Positions 33,908 through 48,100 of a stretch of DNA of 64,000 nucleotides are shown here, one piece after another; position 1 is the stretch's first letter, and each line of letters starts with the position of its first letter. Under the pieces are notes generated by a model, which was given only the letters and a program-made list of their open reading frames with translations, ran no database searches and was not told the origin of the DNA. A program made the position numbers and the translations under genes. Where the stretch lies: the NCBI GenBank assembly GCA_040954595.2, contig CM082586.2, positions 6,634,001 through 6,698,000 of the forward strand, written 5' to 3'. Source of the DNA: Balanoglossus misakiensis. Its lineage: Eukaryota > Hemichordata.

Positions 33908-36837
33908 TATTTTACATTACGCGACATGACGGCAGGGCAAATTGACAAACGGCAGGGTATTATAATGCAATGTAAAATGAACGAAATTGTATATGTATTG
34001 ATGATCATCAGATAAGTATTTACGAAAATGATATTGATATAATAAGATATATGAAATGATATATTGAAAGGTTTGATTGACAAAGGTGATTTATGATAAT
34101 ATATTGGATTTAATGTGAGATTATGAAAATTATATTCGACAAAGCAGGGTACTTGGCATTGAAGATATTTTAATGAATTTTCTTTTGCGACTTGAAAGGT
34201 CCATATGCTAATCGAGCAAGCAGTTCTAGGGCTGGGACCATGTATTATTTTTTTTTAATTATTTTAAAGATTGCATGATAAGCATTTACACAACTCAGTG
34301 TGGAAGCAAAGCGCCCACACTGATGTGACCTTGTTTGAACTCTAGCTGACGACGTTAACGTTTACATGTATGTAGTTGGTGTGATTTTTTGTGGTGATAA
34401 GTGTTCATTGGTATATCATGTGTCATTCTCTCTAACTTAAATGGAATTTTGCTCCCTAGGCAAGTGATAAAAAATCTCGCGTAGCCACCTGAGTGATGGA
34501 CGAGTCATGAAAGAAAATACATAGTCAAATTTGGGTTCATTCTGATTTTTTACCAGAAGGAAAACATCTTTTGTAGGTATGACGTCACATGTATTCAGAG
34601 AACTTCTAAAACCCAAGGCGATACCAAGGGATTCAAGTTTATGGTTGCTAAGGAGGACTTTCAAAAACAACGAAAATGTAGGAAAAAACACGGAACAGTA
34701 AAATTTTGCACGTGCAGCTGTGGGCTTTTGGAACCTTGCCAACGTAGCTGTAAATCAATGCAACAGCACCTGTTTGCATGAAGTAAAAAGCTATTTAAGA
34801 TAGGAGAATTGGACCAATCAGACTAAATCGAGCAATATGTCATGCGAAATAAAAAAAAATCGACACACATTTTGCAATGAGGACAGTTATTTATACCGTT
34901 GCGTGAATGTGTTTGGCTGGCACGTTTATGGTTGAAGGCGAGACTGTATGTGTATGATTGTGTGTATGTATATATGTATGTATGTGTGTGCGCACGTGTG
35001 TGTGTGTTTATGCATGCTTACTATACATATACAGGACTCTCTTGTTGAGGTTTTGTGTTCTGGACTCCCGCCTACAGTTAAGTTTCGTGATGTCAAGGGC
35101 GTATAGCATGTATGTCATCAGCATAGAGGTCAAGTGTTTGGTGACTGCCTTCAAGTTGAATGCATCTCTTTCAAAGATCCGCTATGATTAGTGAAGCCAT
35201 CATCAAATATGCCTTATCGTGTACAACTTCTATCCAGATTTTAAATTCCGTTGGAAGGGAACAAGAGAAGATCCGTGTGTCCAAATAAGACGCGAAGCCT
35301 TCGGGTTGCAAGGCCATCCGCGATTGTCACAATCAATTTTCGCACATCCCAACTGAAAACGGGAGATTGGTCGGTCCCACCATGAGAGCCGAGACCTTGT
35401 CTTGACGTGACTGGTGTCAGCTATGCAAACTGGCCACCTGCCTCGGTTCAATCAATCACTGCGGGGTTTATTTCAAAATAGGGAACCCGTTTTTATTTTA
35501 CCTGAGTGCATATGCGTCCGCCAGTTCAGCCGAGCGTAGAGCGCATGTATTGTTTATGGTTGAAACGCATACCTTTCTAAGGTCATATAGGGTGAATCGT
35601 CGTCTCTTCTGAAATGTCTGAAATTGTGCAATGTATTCCGTGACGCCACTAACCGAACCAAACCAAACCAACACGCACCCCTGATGATTTTGCATGATAA
35701 TACGACCATTCAAGTCAGACTAAAAGGTAGAAAGGCAAAACTAGAAATAGAAGTAAATGTTGTTTTGTCTTTTTGGGAGGGTGGGGTATTACTTGCACGG
35801 TCGTCACACGAACCAGGCTATTGACGTGAACAATTGTGACCGCCGCTTAAATGTACTGCAGTATAGGTAGGGTTCGTTCGGGTTGGACAACGTCAAGCTA
35901 CTGTTTGTCCGTAAAACGTGGTCTATTGACACTCATGTGTTATTTTCATATATTATTCGATTCAGTCGACGTTCTGACGAAAGCTGGGTCACACCTGACG
36001 GTTAGTGGTAATACGCGGTCGTGATTTATATTGCCAGCATTCGAACCGGAAGCCAGTCGTAAGTATATGAGTCTTGTATAGTGAGCGCCTGCATGACCAG
36101 TGCCATTGTTTTGTGGTCGCAACCCGGGGACATTCACCAGTCGACGGAGACGACATAAAACCAGATAATCAGGTTTGTGACACAAAACCCTAAACCACAG
36201 TATTGTCAGGAAAACCATTTGGGAAATAGTGATTGTACTGGATAATTATTAATTTGAACATTTCTATCTGTTTGCTGCTATCGCTTCTGCTATATATTTT
36301 GTCCTTGAAAATGCACAACCACGATCGCATTTGGCGGCACACCACACTATACCTACACGCGGAGAGTCTTGCTAAAACTGGTTCTAGGTCCAGTATCTCT
36401 CTATAATCGCTGTGTTCTTGTACCGAGGGAAAGGGTCGCGTGTATTGAAACGACCAAACTGACACATAACACACATTCTCAAGTGTTAAAGATATGAACC
36501 AATTACTAGTACATGTAGTAGAACATTAACCCGATGATAATATATACCATTATAATTGTCCAGAGTGCTTATCCGACATGCGCTTGCCGCGTCATAAAAC
36601 GTGTAGTACATTCTCCGGGTGACTTTTATTCCAACAACTCTCTTTGATATTAAAATGATACTATTCCCCAAACAAATCCACAGTTATTCAGTCAATACAC
36701 AAAATTATGAATGGTAAACCACTCTTCCGGGGGCCTGTATGGCCCAACTCGATCAATATGGCATTGTTGTCTTGTCGTCCCAGTCAAAATATGACTTCTC
36801 AAGACGATATACGGACCCCCAGACTGGGTTGAAGATA

Positions 36838-36863
36838 CTCGGTTGAGTTGAGTTGAGTTGAGT
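36838..36863 (+). repeat. (GAGTT)n short tandem repeat
   Basis: Five units of TTGAG in intergenic DNA. Confidence 0.8.
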
Positions 36864-37950
36864 TATGTCGTGTTGTGAATTTTTATTTTGTGATGAGTAC
36901 TGAACCCAACTGACCTGGCCAATCTCTCAATCAGACTCGTCAGATTCCACTGGACAATATTTAATTACATAACTTGATATGATCGTCAAATGAGAGGTCG
37001 ACAAGCCATTCTTGGTTCCAAGGCAAGATAAAGGCCACCGTTTCAGTCCATCATCCAACAGGACTACATCACCGTCACATGTAAGTGTATTTTTCAATAT
37101 TTGTACTAGTACCTTATTCTTATAATAGTACAGTATGGTTGATATTTGAAGAGGCGGCGATACAAACGACTGGGAAGGAACAATGACAGGAAACCTTTCA
37201 TTCCAGAGTATATGACATGGACCGGTGAGGAATTACGTGAACAAACAAACCTTTGCACTGTTCATCGCTTTTACATGTAATGGGCACGCTTTCCTCGTGT
37301 AATTTCTATTTCCCGCTTTGTGTAACAGTTCCACTACATCTGGAAGCACACTCGACTATTCTGATTCAACTGAATTTACTGGAAATCACACTGGTTGAAG
37401 CAATGTTGTATTGAAACTCGAACCTTCAGAGAAGGTGAGCGGTACGTCACACGCGAACAGAAAATCAGATTAGAAATTCGAAACAGCGCACCACAAGGGA
37501 ACGAAATCACCCATAAGGTGATTACTAGAAGCAAGGTGGGTGAAAACTCTTAAAGGTAATAACAGCGCAGTTGTAGCATGTCTAGAAGAAGGCAACCATA
37601 ATTATAGACCCTTCACGTTTCTGTACGAACATTCGTAAACGTTTTCATCATCATCTTACAGTATGAGTGTGATTAGACCAACTTTATTATTTTGATAATT
37701 AAAAATGGCGTCTACACGTTTCAATGTAGACATATATCAAACTAAAAATACGCACACAAAATTATCTCAAGCAATCGCTTCGTAGATGTTATTCAAAGAG
37801 CAGCAGAAGCGAAATCTAAGTCTACCTTGCTTATCTGCAATAATGGATGTCAAAAAATATACAGCCTATGCAACTGCTCTGGTCTTTAGTTACGGCCTTT
37901 AGTTCACCAGGACAAAGAGCGTGTCTCCTTGCGTGTCTGTCAGTCTGAAT

Positions 37951-38055
<105 letters not shown>

Positions 38056-38344
38056 TTCAATTCAGTCGTATGCATTAATGACACTAACTTCCTGTACTAC
38101 AAAAAATAACACTTAGATGGTCCATCATCGCTGGTAAACGGCTTTCTTTTATTAGGTATTGGCCACCATTTTGTCGATTGGTGGTTTGGTGGTTATGACG
38201 TATGCAGACGGGTTCCATCATCATCATCATCGTCATCGTCATCATCTCGTTCTTTCTTTCTTTCTTTAACTTATTTATTATTTATTTATCTATTTATTTA
38301 TTTGTTTATTTTTTCTTAACAGCTTTATTATAACGACTTTAAGG

Positions 38345-39868
38345 ATGAGATGTATGCTTCTTAGAGTATGCCGCCGCCGTCTCTCAGCACCTGCCTTGGC
38401 GTGGACATTATTAATCTGCATGTCTTTGGTGGTTCTTATTCTGTGGAAGCAGTGCGGACAAGGTGCGTAGAATTTACCTTCAAGTCGCGTTCGTCCCATG
38501 ATCATCCTGTTGGTCTGCATCATGATATGTCGTTTGTTGAGGGTATGAATCAACATAGAGTGGTTCAACAGAAACCTTTCATCGTTGTGACTGGAGAGAG
38601 AGGGGGGGGGGTGATGGAGAGCGTCTCAAGGAACGGATCTAGGCCTATCTGAATCCCAGCCTCAAGCTTGCAAGACAAGACACGCGATTGTATGAATACA
38701 GAGCCACCCATCCCCAATCATGCGTTTGTTAGATGCAACTTCTTTGCGTTCAGACCAACCAACTCATTATATAGGTTTACTCCATGATTGTAAGTGACTC
38801 CCAGAATCAGTTGCACACGGCTTAGTTGACCTTTTGGCAAGAAGTTAAACTTTATCCTATTTTCTGTTCCATCCAGATACAGTTGCTATCAAGATGCGAT
38901 ATGACACCCAGAGAGTTGACCAGAAGATGACTGTGGCTGGACCGCTTAAAATAGCGGAACCCACGCGTACCATCATTACAGGCGATAACGTCCCGGAAAC
39001 GAGCATATCAGACTTATTGCAATTTGCTGAGGAACAGGGACATAACGACTCGCACAGTAGCCCAAGCCACGAGATTTCACGAGAAGACGAATTTGCCAGG
39101 AGGAGGCGGCAGGTGGAGTCGGCGTGCACCACGCACGCGCACGGCAAACAAAAAATGCGTTATGAGTTCTTCAACAAACGAGTGCTTGTGAACGACGAGT
39201 ACAAGGTTATATTTTGCCCCGTTGCGAAGGCGGCGAATTCTAACTGGCGAAGGGTGTTCCTTTATTTGAGTGGGAAGACGGGCAACCCGATGGACATCAA
39301 CACTTCGGTCTACAGGTTCAAGTACAACACCCTGCAGTCTTACAACAAGACCGAGCGGGCCAAAAGGTTGGCAACCTACACTAAATTCATGTTCACCAGG
39401 AACCCGTTCACGAGATTGCTGTCGGCCTACAGAGACAAGTTCCAGGACAATCCCGAACCGCACGCCGTTCAGTTCTATTCCAAGCACATCAAGAACGTTT
39501 CCAAGTCTGGCAACATCTCGAGCCCCGTGACGTTTGAGGAATTCGCGAGATGGAGAGGCAAGGTGCCGTACACGGGCAACGAGCACTGGATGGTGATTGA
39601 AAAATTGTGCTTCCCTTGTCACGTGCACTACGATTACATCGGCAACTACGAAACACTGGCCGAGGACACCGAATTTATCCTCCGAAAGCTCGGCGTGGAC
39701 AAGAAGATAACATTCCCCGATATCATTCCGCACAAAACGAACAGCTCGCGGAGAGACACGTTGGAGGAGTATTTCAGTAAATTATCGAAGGAGGACATCG
39801 AAGCTTTGTATCGCGTGTACGATTTTGATTTTGAACTGTTCGGATACAACAAGTCCGACTTTCTATAG
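38345..39868 (+). CDS. Carbohydrate sulfotransferase, HNK1/CHST8-14 family
   Basis: Two exons, 38345-38462 and 38877-39868, join in phase 1 to 369 residues. The short first exon gives a basic cytoplasmic tail (MRCMLLRVCRRRLSAP) and a single membrane segment (ALAWTLLICMSLVVLILW), so this is a type II Golgi protein. After a variable stem, KVIFCPVAKAANSNWRRVF is the 5'-phosphosulfate-binding loop for PAPS and FTRNPFTRLLSAYRDKF is the 3'-phosphate-binding motif. The ending YDFDFELFGY is typical of the family. These enzymes transfer sulfate to GalNAc, chondroitin, dermatan or HNK-1 glycans; which acceptor applies here cannot be told. The internal ATG at 38894 alone would lack the membrane anchor, and the splice makes a normal-length protein. 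Confidence 0.9.
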
Positions 39869-40174
39869 AGCTGTTTTATTGGATCAGCAATTAATTTAGC
39901 AAAACAAAACAGAAATGGATACTGGTGTTGTTGACCAGACCAGACATTCGAATGTCCCGGCGATTTTGTAACACCGGAAAGATGAATTATATTACATTTA
40001 TAGTTTCTATTCTGTCAGCAGTGGACAGTTGTGCCCTGTCCAGTGCTATAAAGACTCGTGTTTGGATAAAAATATTTTATCTGATGAATACCGTTTGCCA
40101 ATTGTACAGCTGGTTCGAATTCTTGAACAAGTGTCAAGAAATGATGATTGTGCTATACACGTTGTACGGTGAAC

Positions 40175-40180
40175 AATAAA
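40175..40180 (+). terminator. Likely poly(A) signal of the sulfotransferase gene
   Basis: AATAAA lies about 305 nt after the stop codon at 39866-39868. It is the first canonical plus-strand hexamer I see in the 3' UTR. Confidence 0.55.
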
Positions 40181-41223
40181 CGCAAATACAGTGTTCGATT
40201 CAACTTCTCAAAACGCCAGTATTATTTGTTTCACCTAATTTAATAATAAATAAGTAACTCGCCAGGAATTAATATCTGGAATTCGCCAATTCTAATGCAC
40301 TAGGCTACACACTGCTAATTTGAGAGCATAAATACATAAATAAAGTAAAGCACCAAATTCATTAAGTCTTTTGTGAAAGAAATATAATCCAATACACTCT
40401 CGATATTGTAAACCTTAAAGTTTGATGTTTTAGTTATAATTGTAACTGATTAAACCTCATTGTTGATCACACGATTTTAAACACTACGATCAAACGCTGG
40501 GTGTCGAGGAACAGCATAACAAGTATGAATCATTAATCTAATCATAACGAAATTTGAAACTTAAGTTTAGAAAACACAAATGTGTCTTTACAACCCAGAA
40601 AACCTAATTATGTAAATTCTGTTGCTTATATGAAAGGATAATGGTCCTTGACACGGACAGTGTCTGAACAAAGGAATAAGAAAGGCACTTTTTGATAGAA
40701 AAGCAAAATGTTCAAAAAACTTGATTATAGTTCCAAGTGACCTTTGATACCAAAATGGTTGATCGTCAAAGAATGAAAATAACACTTAAGATTGTTTTAG
40801 ACTTTGTCAAAGAAACGTATCCTCTGATTCCTCTGGCCGTCTGAATTTCAACGGATAATAGATTTGATAGAGTGATCCTTGAGTCGAGGGAAACTCGATA
40901 CGTAGATGATAAAATCGTCCACCTCTGCCCTCACCTCCACAAAATGAAGGTAAAAGGTCATTTAATAACCTGCCAAAGGTACCATTGCTCCAGAACTGCA
41001 CAAAACTGTTTAAGTCCACAGAAATACCAGAGTGATCTCTTGTAACAAATAACGCTTCTGCGTATCTTCATATCATTCCGTTGATTTGTAATGGCCGACC
41101 AGTCTGCAGAGAGAGAGAGAGAGAGAGACATTAGGTTTGTATGACACTTTAATAAAACAAGACATACAAGAATCTATTGAAAATTATTTTTGGGGGAATT
41201 TATCAACTTGAACCAAGTGTAGG
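40181..41223. other. Convergent spacer between the sulfotransferase and CUB-protein genes
   Basis: AT-rich, with a GA tract at 41109-41127. A 70-codon minus-strand frame at 41019-40807 is not recognisable. Confidence 0.45.
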
Positions 41224-42998
41224 CTATGTGCTGTTGTCGGCTGTGCCTGTCACGTGTGGTAGAAGCACAGTGGTCTGGCGGTTGGAGGCACAGCCAGGTA
41301 ACAACACGCAGCCCTGCCACGCCAATCTACGCGATAGAAAGACAACCACTAACTTGATTTGGTCCTTCTTGTCGTCGGCTGTCCGGGCACACCCGAAACA
41401 AAATATCAGTAAACCAATGGAGAACGCAACGACAGTGACTGCGACCCCGAGCAGGATGCAATACCAGGGCGAGTTCAAAAACCCGCCGCCCAGCGCCGCT
41501 ACGTCCGACTGCGAGTGGATCACCGCTGGACCGTTTTGGGGTTGGTCGGAAGTTGCCAGTGTTTCCACCTGGGTCGAGGCGGTTGAGCCGTTGGTTGACG
41601 GTGCCTCCGTAGGGGGCGCTGTTGTAGGTATGACTGAAAAAAATGAATAAAATTGAAATGCAAATGTGCATAATGTTCACCCAAGTCTTCAATGATTGGA
41701 GGTCGATAATTAATGACCACTCATATCTATAACGCTTCAGCCACTTGTTTGAATATTTGACAAAGTGTCTTCATAATGCAAGTTTCACAGACTGTATTAA
41801 CCAGTATTAACTATACAAGTTCCTTACAAATTGTGTCATAGAGGGCGTGGTATCCCTTTTTATTGACCATGGTATCCGTATGCAGTAACAGCTGCACGTG
41901 GTTGCCTGTCGACGTATAGTTAAAGGGGTCTTTACTTCCACAGTGTTCCTCTGATGTGTCAGCTGTGACGTCAACTATCTGAAACAGTGGCAAAAAGAAA
42001 ACGTTAGAAGACTCCAGCACGACATTTTTTCCCTGATCAGGATTCCGTGTGGGTTGTAAATAGACTGATACCGTGTAAACTGTACATGTTGATTTGTTGT
42101 AAAGTTTGCTCCCCGTTATGTGATCAGCTTCTGTAGTATTCAAGAGTTTTAGCACAGAGATCGTATCATGGACCACAAAGAATACAATGTATGTGCGGTG
42201 TCCAAACTGACTGTAGAGGGAAAACGAGAACATGAAAAGTGGACATTTTATTATAAGTTCATCGCTGAAAAAATGTAGAAACAGTTTTGGGAGGGGTCGT
42301 CGATTGAAGCCGTGATACATGAGCAACACCCTTCCAAACGGGAGTGCCTCCCCCCGGAGTTTCACTTCTGCTGGTAGTACGTACGTCATGTGCAGTACGA
42401 AAGTTCAATCAGTTGTACTTACTGTTAACATGTCGTAGCACTTCAAAGTGCCGTCCACCTTTGTTTCTGGCGCCTCCATCTGAAAGTCGTCGAAATAAAG
42501 TCCGATGACGTACCGACCCTCCACCTGAATATCAGTGGTGCAGTCCAAACCACTCTCATACCTCTCGGGGTAGTTCGGCGATTCTATTTCACCACTCGGC
42601 TCTGTCAACATGACGTCACACGTAGTGGCTTTCGAAAGACGGATTGAAATATTATAGTAAAGTTAACGTCGTTGGTTTTGTTTGAGGACATGGCCGAAAC
42701 CCTGTCTATCCAGCTACGTGACATGCAATAATGACCACTTTTAAACGTATGGGACTGGCAGTCGCTCTTCTGAGAAGTTAAATTCCGACCAATGCAAATT
42801 GTTATTATTTTTTAAAGATTGATTTGTGTTTGTCTTGTTATTTTTTTAAAAAAATCTGTTTTTCGCTGAGTTTATACTAGATGGAGATTTATGTGAAAAA
42901 ATCGCACTGGTATGGCACTATAGTTAGAACGTACCCGCCATGGCAGTCGGTATACATTGAAACACCAACAAACACGAAATCAGCGGCAAGAATTCCAT
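41224..42998 (-). CDS. Single-pass membrane protein with one CUB domain
   Basis: Four coding exons, 42998-42935, 42628-42423, 41978-41828 and 41633-41224, join in frame to 276 residues. Residues 1-21 (MEFLPLISCLLVFQCIPTAM plus Ala) are a signal peptide. One CUB domain follows, about residues 24-140, with ESPNYPERYESGLDC, the usual four cysteines (CDV, DCT, KCY, HCG) and a YFDDFQ-type core. A Thr/Ser/Pro-rich stalk then leads to a membrane segment (WYCILLGVAVTVVAFSIGLL, about residues 188-210) and a cytoplasmic tail of about 65 residues. CUB domains bind proteins or glycans outside the cell; the ligand is unknown. I recognise no named orthologue. A noncoding first exon is predicted near 44.8 kb. 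ADAM17 is the next upstream gene on this strand. Confidence 0.8.
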
Positions 42999-44280
42999 TC
43001 TGCCTGAGAACCTGGAATAACTACTGTTTAAATCCTGTTGGAAAATAAATAGAAAACGCAAACACTTATCGTTATCTACGCTATTAGCCTGCAACAGCTA
43101 AACGAACAAATACTTTAAGGTGACGCACACGTATGCTCATTCCAGGCTCACATGACCATTCCATATATGTAAACGCACAACTTCCACGTTGTTGCTTTTC
43201 TCTGGTCTTTACCAATAATTACCGATTCATTTAATTCATCTTACAATGCCATTATCACGCACAGCTTGGTTGTGTCCAGAAAAATGCGTGTTGCGTTTAC
43301 CCCTGGGGGAAATATTAATTCTCGCTATCATTGTCGAATCAGAAATGCCTTCGAACCATTATGCATCGCGTGTTGCGATAAAACAACTTCCATATGGAAT
43401 ATTGTTTATATGACCCAACCATGCCCGAAAGCAAATAATATATCTTATTATGCTAAGACCATATGAAATGATTGTTTATGTGGTTGTTGTTTTTGATATC
43501 GAAAATGGGAGGACCGGCGAGCGGAAAAAAATGAGCAAGTGGATTTTGAAACCGTGCCCCCTGCGCAGACATGCGTACTGTGTGCTATTGTCACGAACAC
43601 ACATTTAAATCAGCATACCTGAACACGCATCTTAGCCACGTACGCATCTTTTTAAAATCCACCTGTCATTAAATTTGCAATTTATATGCAATCGCAATCT
43701 CACAATTTCATCTGTTGACCTTCTACGACCTTTGATAAACGGTTTGCGCTGCGCGAAAAGAATGCACTGAGCATTGATGTTAAGCAATGATGATTTATAC
43801 GTTTTGGAATTCAATTAATACTGGTAGTTGGCAATTAACACACATCATCGAAAAAAAGTCAACCTTTGGAAGGGATACAGACCAAAAGTGGTTGGAATGT
43901 ACCACAATAAAATGAACAAAATGTCTGAGAGCATTGTTGACTGAGACAGCGAGAATCTGTTTACTTCATGGTACTGTAGTTCGTATAGAACGAATATTTG
44001 CTAGTACAAATGAACAAACTACACGTCCACTGCACTTACTTACGATACGCACATGATATGTAACAAAGGGACATATGGCTCAATTGCAATATAACCATAT
44101 TGCTGTATCGAACACAAATATTTCTCAAAGATAGTTAGCTGGTGTCATACATCTCGCAGATGTAACATTTGAGCAATACTTCCATTGGTTTATTTTGGAA
44201 ACGAATGGAACTGTTGCGTTGTTCATGTACTTCACTCGTGAGATGGGGCGGGGGTAGAAGACACCTGTTGCATGTCATAT

Positions 44281-44315
44281 GAGAGCGAGAGTGAGAGAGG
44301 GAGAGAGAGAGAGAA
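44281..44315 (+). repeat. (GA)n-rich tract
   Basis: An interrupted GA tract in the predicted first intron of the CUB-protein gene. Confidence 0.7.
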
Positions 44316-44751
44316 GGGGGGAGGTGGATTCTAATATGGTACTAGAATGTACCGTTGCACTAAACAAAGTATGATATTATGGTTGCACAGTTTACTTAAC
44401 AGGCATACAAAAAATATCACTGGGTTGTATCACCACATGCTGACATATACGTCCATATATGCCTGCAGGGTAACATATTTTGTAATAGCAATCTAATAAT
44501 GATAGTTTCCACGGCAACACAGACGACCATTTTGTACCATTGCAAAGTTTACGCATGCAAGAGAATGCTTGAAATCTCATAAATGGAATATAAAAACTTA
44601 ACGGGCTTCTGGAATATTTCAGAATTATAATAACGGATATGTTCTGCTTTTAAACCACGTTCAAATGATAACGTGGCTTCCTGTAGATGAAACGTATGGC
44701 TATGATTGCAAAACATGAAACAGTTGAAAATATAATTTGTCTTCCACTTAC

Positions 44752-44880
44752 CTTCAGTGTAAACCAAATCTGTAAAGTGTGTCTCAGTTCATCGTATCGT
44801 TGACAAATTGAGACAGGCTCTGGTATTCCTGAGAGGAGCGAAGACGAGCGCGCCAGCCACGCGGTGCTAAACAGTCACCT
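44752..44880 (-). other. Predicted noncoding first exon of the CUB-protein gene
   Basis: A strong minus-strand donor (CTGAAG|GTAAGTGG) follows 44752. It can join the acceptor at about 43035 (TTTTCCAACAG), which leads into the signal-peptide exon. The leader holds a minimal upstream ORF (ATG AAC TGA, 44792-44784). The region just upstream is relatively rich in CG, as expected of a promoter. The 5' boundary is approximate. Confidence 0.45.
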
Positions 44881-45199
44881 CTCCGCGCTTGTGACGCCAA
44901 CGCTCCTCCAGCGGGTATTGTGAAGTGCGCGTACTGCAAATGTATTCAGTTCACCGTTTGACCTTATAGCACGGGTAATTGCACACAGATACCTTGTATA
45001 CCGACACTGCTCTGTGTAAAACGAAATTCGCGGGTGTTCCCGTCTCACAAAATAAACAAAAAACGGCGAATGTTCAACGGACGAAGAATGGTTGAATGCA
45101 CAAAGCGTGGAACGACGGTAAAATTTTGTTAAAAAAATTACGCCAGGTGGATTTATACGACTGATTTCTATTACCCCGGTGAAATTTGAAAGAACCACC

Positions 45200-48100
45200 T
45201 GTTAAAACTCAACGAAGCGTCATTATGCAAATCAGTAATGACGTCAACAATTTATAAGATGATATAAGGCCATGAATCGAAATAACCACAAATGTCTGCA
45301 CATCCAAATATGCCCTTAGAGAAGCTGTCTAATCACCACTGCACGTGTCGCAGTAACAAACGCTAATTTCCACCATCTCCATGGAAACGGCATTTTTCAT
45401 CATAAACCTAGAGGCGAACATATTGTAATTTATTTTTATACAATTCTAACAAATGTATACAAATGAAACAAAAATCAAACACAAGAGCCTAGATAATGTA
45501 CAACGAGTACATCGTAGTAAAATCATTCCAGGTACAATTTTATTTCATGAGGGTTGTCGCTAACATCCACGTTTTAGTATCATCTAATGATATGATGTGT
45601 AACATCTGGCAAAGGATATACATGTAGTTGTTCAACGACCACTTTAGCCCTACTCCATAACAATGTCATAACATCTGTGTAAGCATATCTCTTAAGGAGA
45701 TCTCTCAAAACCTAAACATGAACACAAATAATCGAATGCAAATATTCTCACGGCCCATGGGAGAATTTACGTAAACAGTCATTTCAGTAAAACTACTGCG
45801 CATTTTCTTCATCTCCCAGAACAATCTGGACACGATCAGCATTTTCAAACGATTATCAGTATTATATAGCTCAGTAATCCTTGTTTTTTTTACATTTTAT
45901 TAAGAGGCTTTTCGTTTGTTATTGCTCACTTGAATGACGTCAATTTTTATGTATATTGGAGCATCACTAAAACCCATCTGCAGTAGTATTTACAGCATAA
46001 TTTGAGGCTTTACTTTTAAACTGGTATCATTAAGGCAGGCTTTTCCTAAAAGGTATAGCCGGGTGATATGTCAAGAGCTCAATTGTTACCTAAAATTGTG
46101 GGTTGAATTTTACAAAACTGAAGACCACAATGACACATGTGTTTGAGTGTAGTTTGTATAAAAACTAAAAGAATATTATTTCATCTTCTATTGGAGACAA
46201 ATAACATGGTCTTGTTCTGTTGCTTTCAGTCAGATGGGCATTGCACAGCTGCAGAATAAAAACAGAAACACGTACTGGAAATCTGTATATTTGCGACATA
46301 CTTCTGAATTTATTCCATCCACTAATGTATGATCCAAAACTCTGCCTTGGCAACTTATTTATCAAAACTGAAATATGCCTTCCAAGTCGTCATAACTGTT
46401 GCAAAAATTGTGCAGGCACCTAACAAAATACAATACTACAGATAAAATACATGTCTATGTACAACGGAGCTATTTACATCTAATACCATTGCTACTGTAA
46501 TCACCGTTTACATGTATACCCTGCTGATTTGAAACATGAGCTATTTATGAAATGTTGTACGACAATCATAATTTGTAAATGTTTGATCATTTTGGTCCAA
46601 AAACAACAAAAAGTGAACATTTGTAACATATCTTGGCAGTAAAAGCGCCACCTATTAAATTAATCGTTTACAGAAATACGACCAAACTGAAATGTGGTGG
46701 CAATGCGATTTTTCTCACTACTGATACAAAATTTGCCACTGTTACATAATTACTTGAGTATTCATATCTAATACACACATATACAGGTTTAGACTTACAC
46801 TATGAGAATAAAAATATCACTGAGTCGACCGAGAACAGTGACACTGTCATGAACTTGTCATGGATGGTCCACTTAACAATGTATGGTAAAACACTTACAG
46901 TATAAATAACGCAAACAAAAATGGTATTCACATTGATTGAACAGAAAAGCAACAATACAAATACACTACATCAATAATGGATATATCTATTTCCCTAAGT
47001 AATTGCAATAACTTTAAAAAAGAAGTCCATATTCTTTTTGCCTCCAGAAAAAAAAGAGATTCCTATCTTGAAGCTGTGATGGGGAGGATAGGCCACTTTG
47101 GCATAGCAACAGCTGGAAAATTCTGTTCTATATAAACACAGAGCAATTTACCATCCAGTGATTTGACCCTTATTTGGTGATGTGGATTAAATCAGGTTTG
47201 AAGGGATATTTATCGTGGGTTTACAAAATCTTTAAACAATATCCAGAATATGTTACTATGGGAACAGAAGACATGTGATGGAATCGTACTGCACAAAAGC
47301 TATTATAATATCTGCTCACATACTGGAAACATTTGTAGGCAATGCCATATGGCAAATGATATTAACATGATTAAAGGTCACCTGTTGTTGGTTTGAGTCG
47401 AGTACAGATTGCAGTTCATGGCACGTGAATGAGTTGCCGCAGCAGAGTGTAGGTACATGTATCAGACAGGTGTCTCTACATGGTTTATACATACAAGCTC
47501 TCAAGTCTGTTTTCTGCCAAGACACCAGTCAATTGTCGATCAATCAGGCAAATATATACCACCCACACACTGATAGATATGAAAGCATGGACTTGTATCA
47601 TATGATTGCATCATTTTAAAATGATAATATTTTCTTATTTCAGTCTGGTAATTTTGATTGCACTGGCACCATGAAAGTAATGAGGCCAAAATGAAAATGT
47701 GATTGACATAGTTGAAAAAAGCAATATTTGTACCTCAACAAACACAAGATAATTCCCATACAGTTTACTCTCCCACCAATTTCAGTAACTCATTCCCAAT
47801 CAACCAATCAGATCTCTCTCTGTCCATTCTTGCAGAAAACTAGTGTTACATCTCATTCTACGTTAGCATGCAGTAGAATATTACTATGATAATAACTTAT
47901 AAACTGAGCAAGCTCTCATAAAACCACACTATGCATAGCCACACTGAAAGTACCACTAACTAAAGAAGAAAAGTTTGGTTTTCAAAAGTATGAAAAATCA
48001 CGTCAAGGGATAAAAATTGTCTTAACTATCCTTACAATTCAAGATTATTATAGAAAATTTACAAAAGGGTGTTAATTTGTTTAAACCTATAAAAACCCAC

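Noticed and set aside
39077-39733. 218-codon minus-strand frame
   Set aside because: It is antisense to the sulfotransferase catalytic exon.
40807-41019. 70-codon minus-strand frame between the sulfotransferase and CUB-protein genes
   Set aside because: Not recognisable, with no suitable splice partners. It could be the 3' UTR of the CUB-protein gene.
41177-41650. 157-codon plus-strand frame
   Set aside because: It is antisense to the last exon of the CUB-protein gene, which has a clear membrane segment in its own frame.
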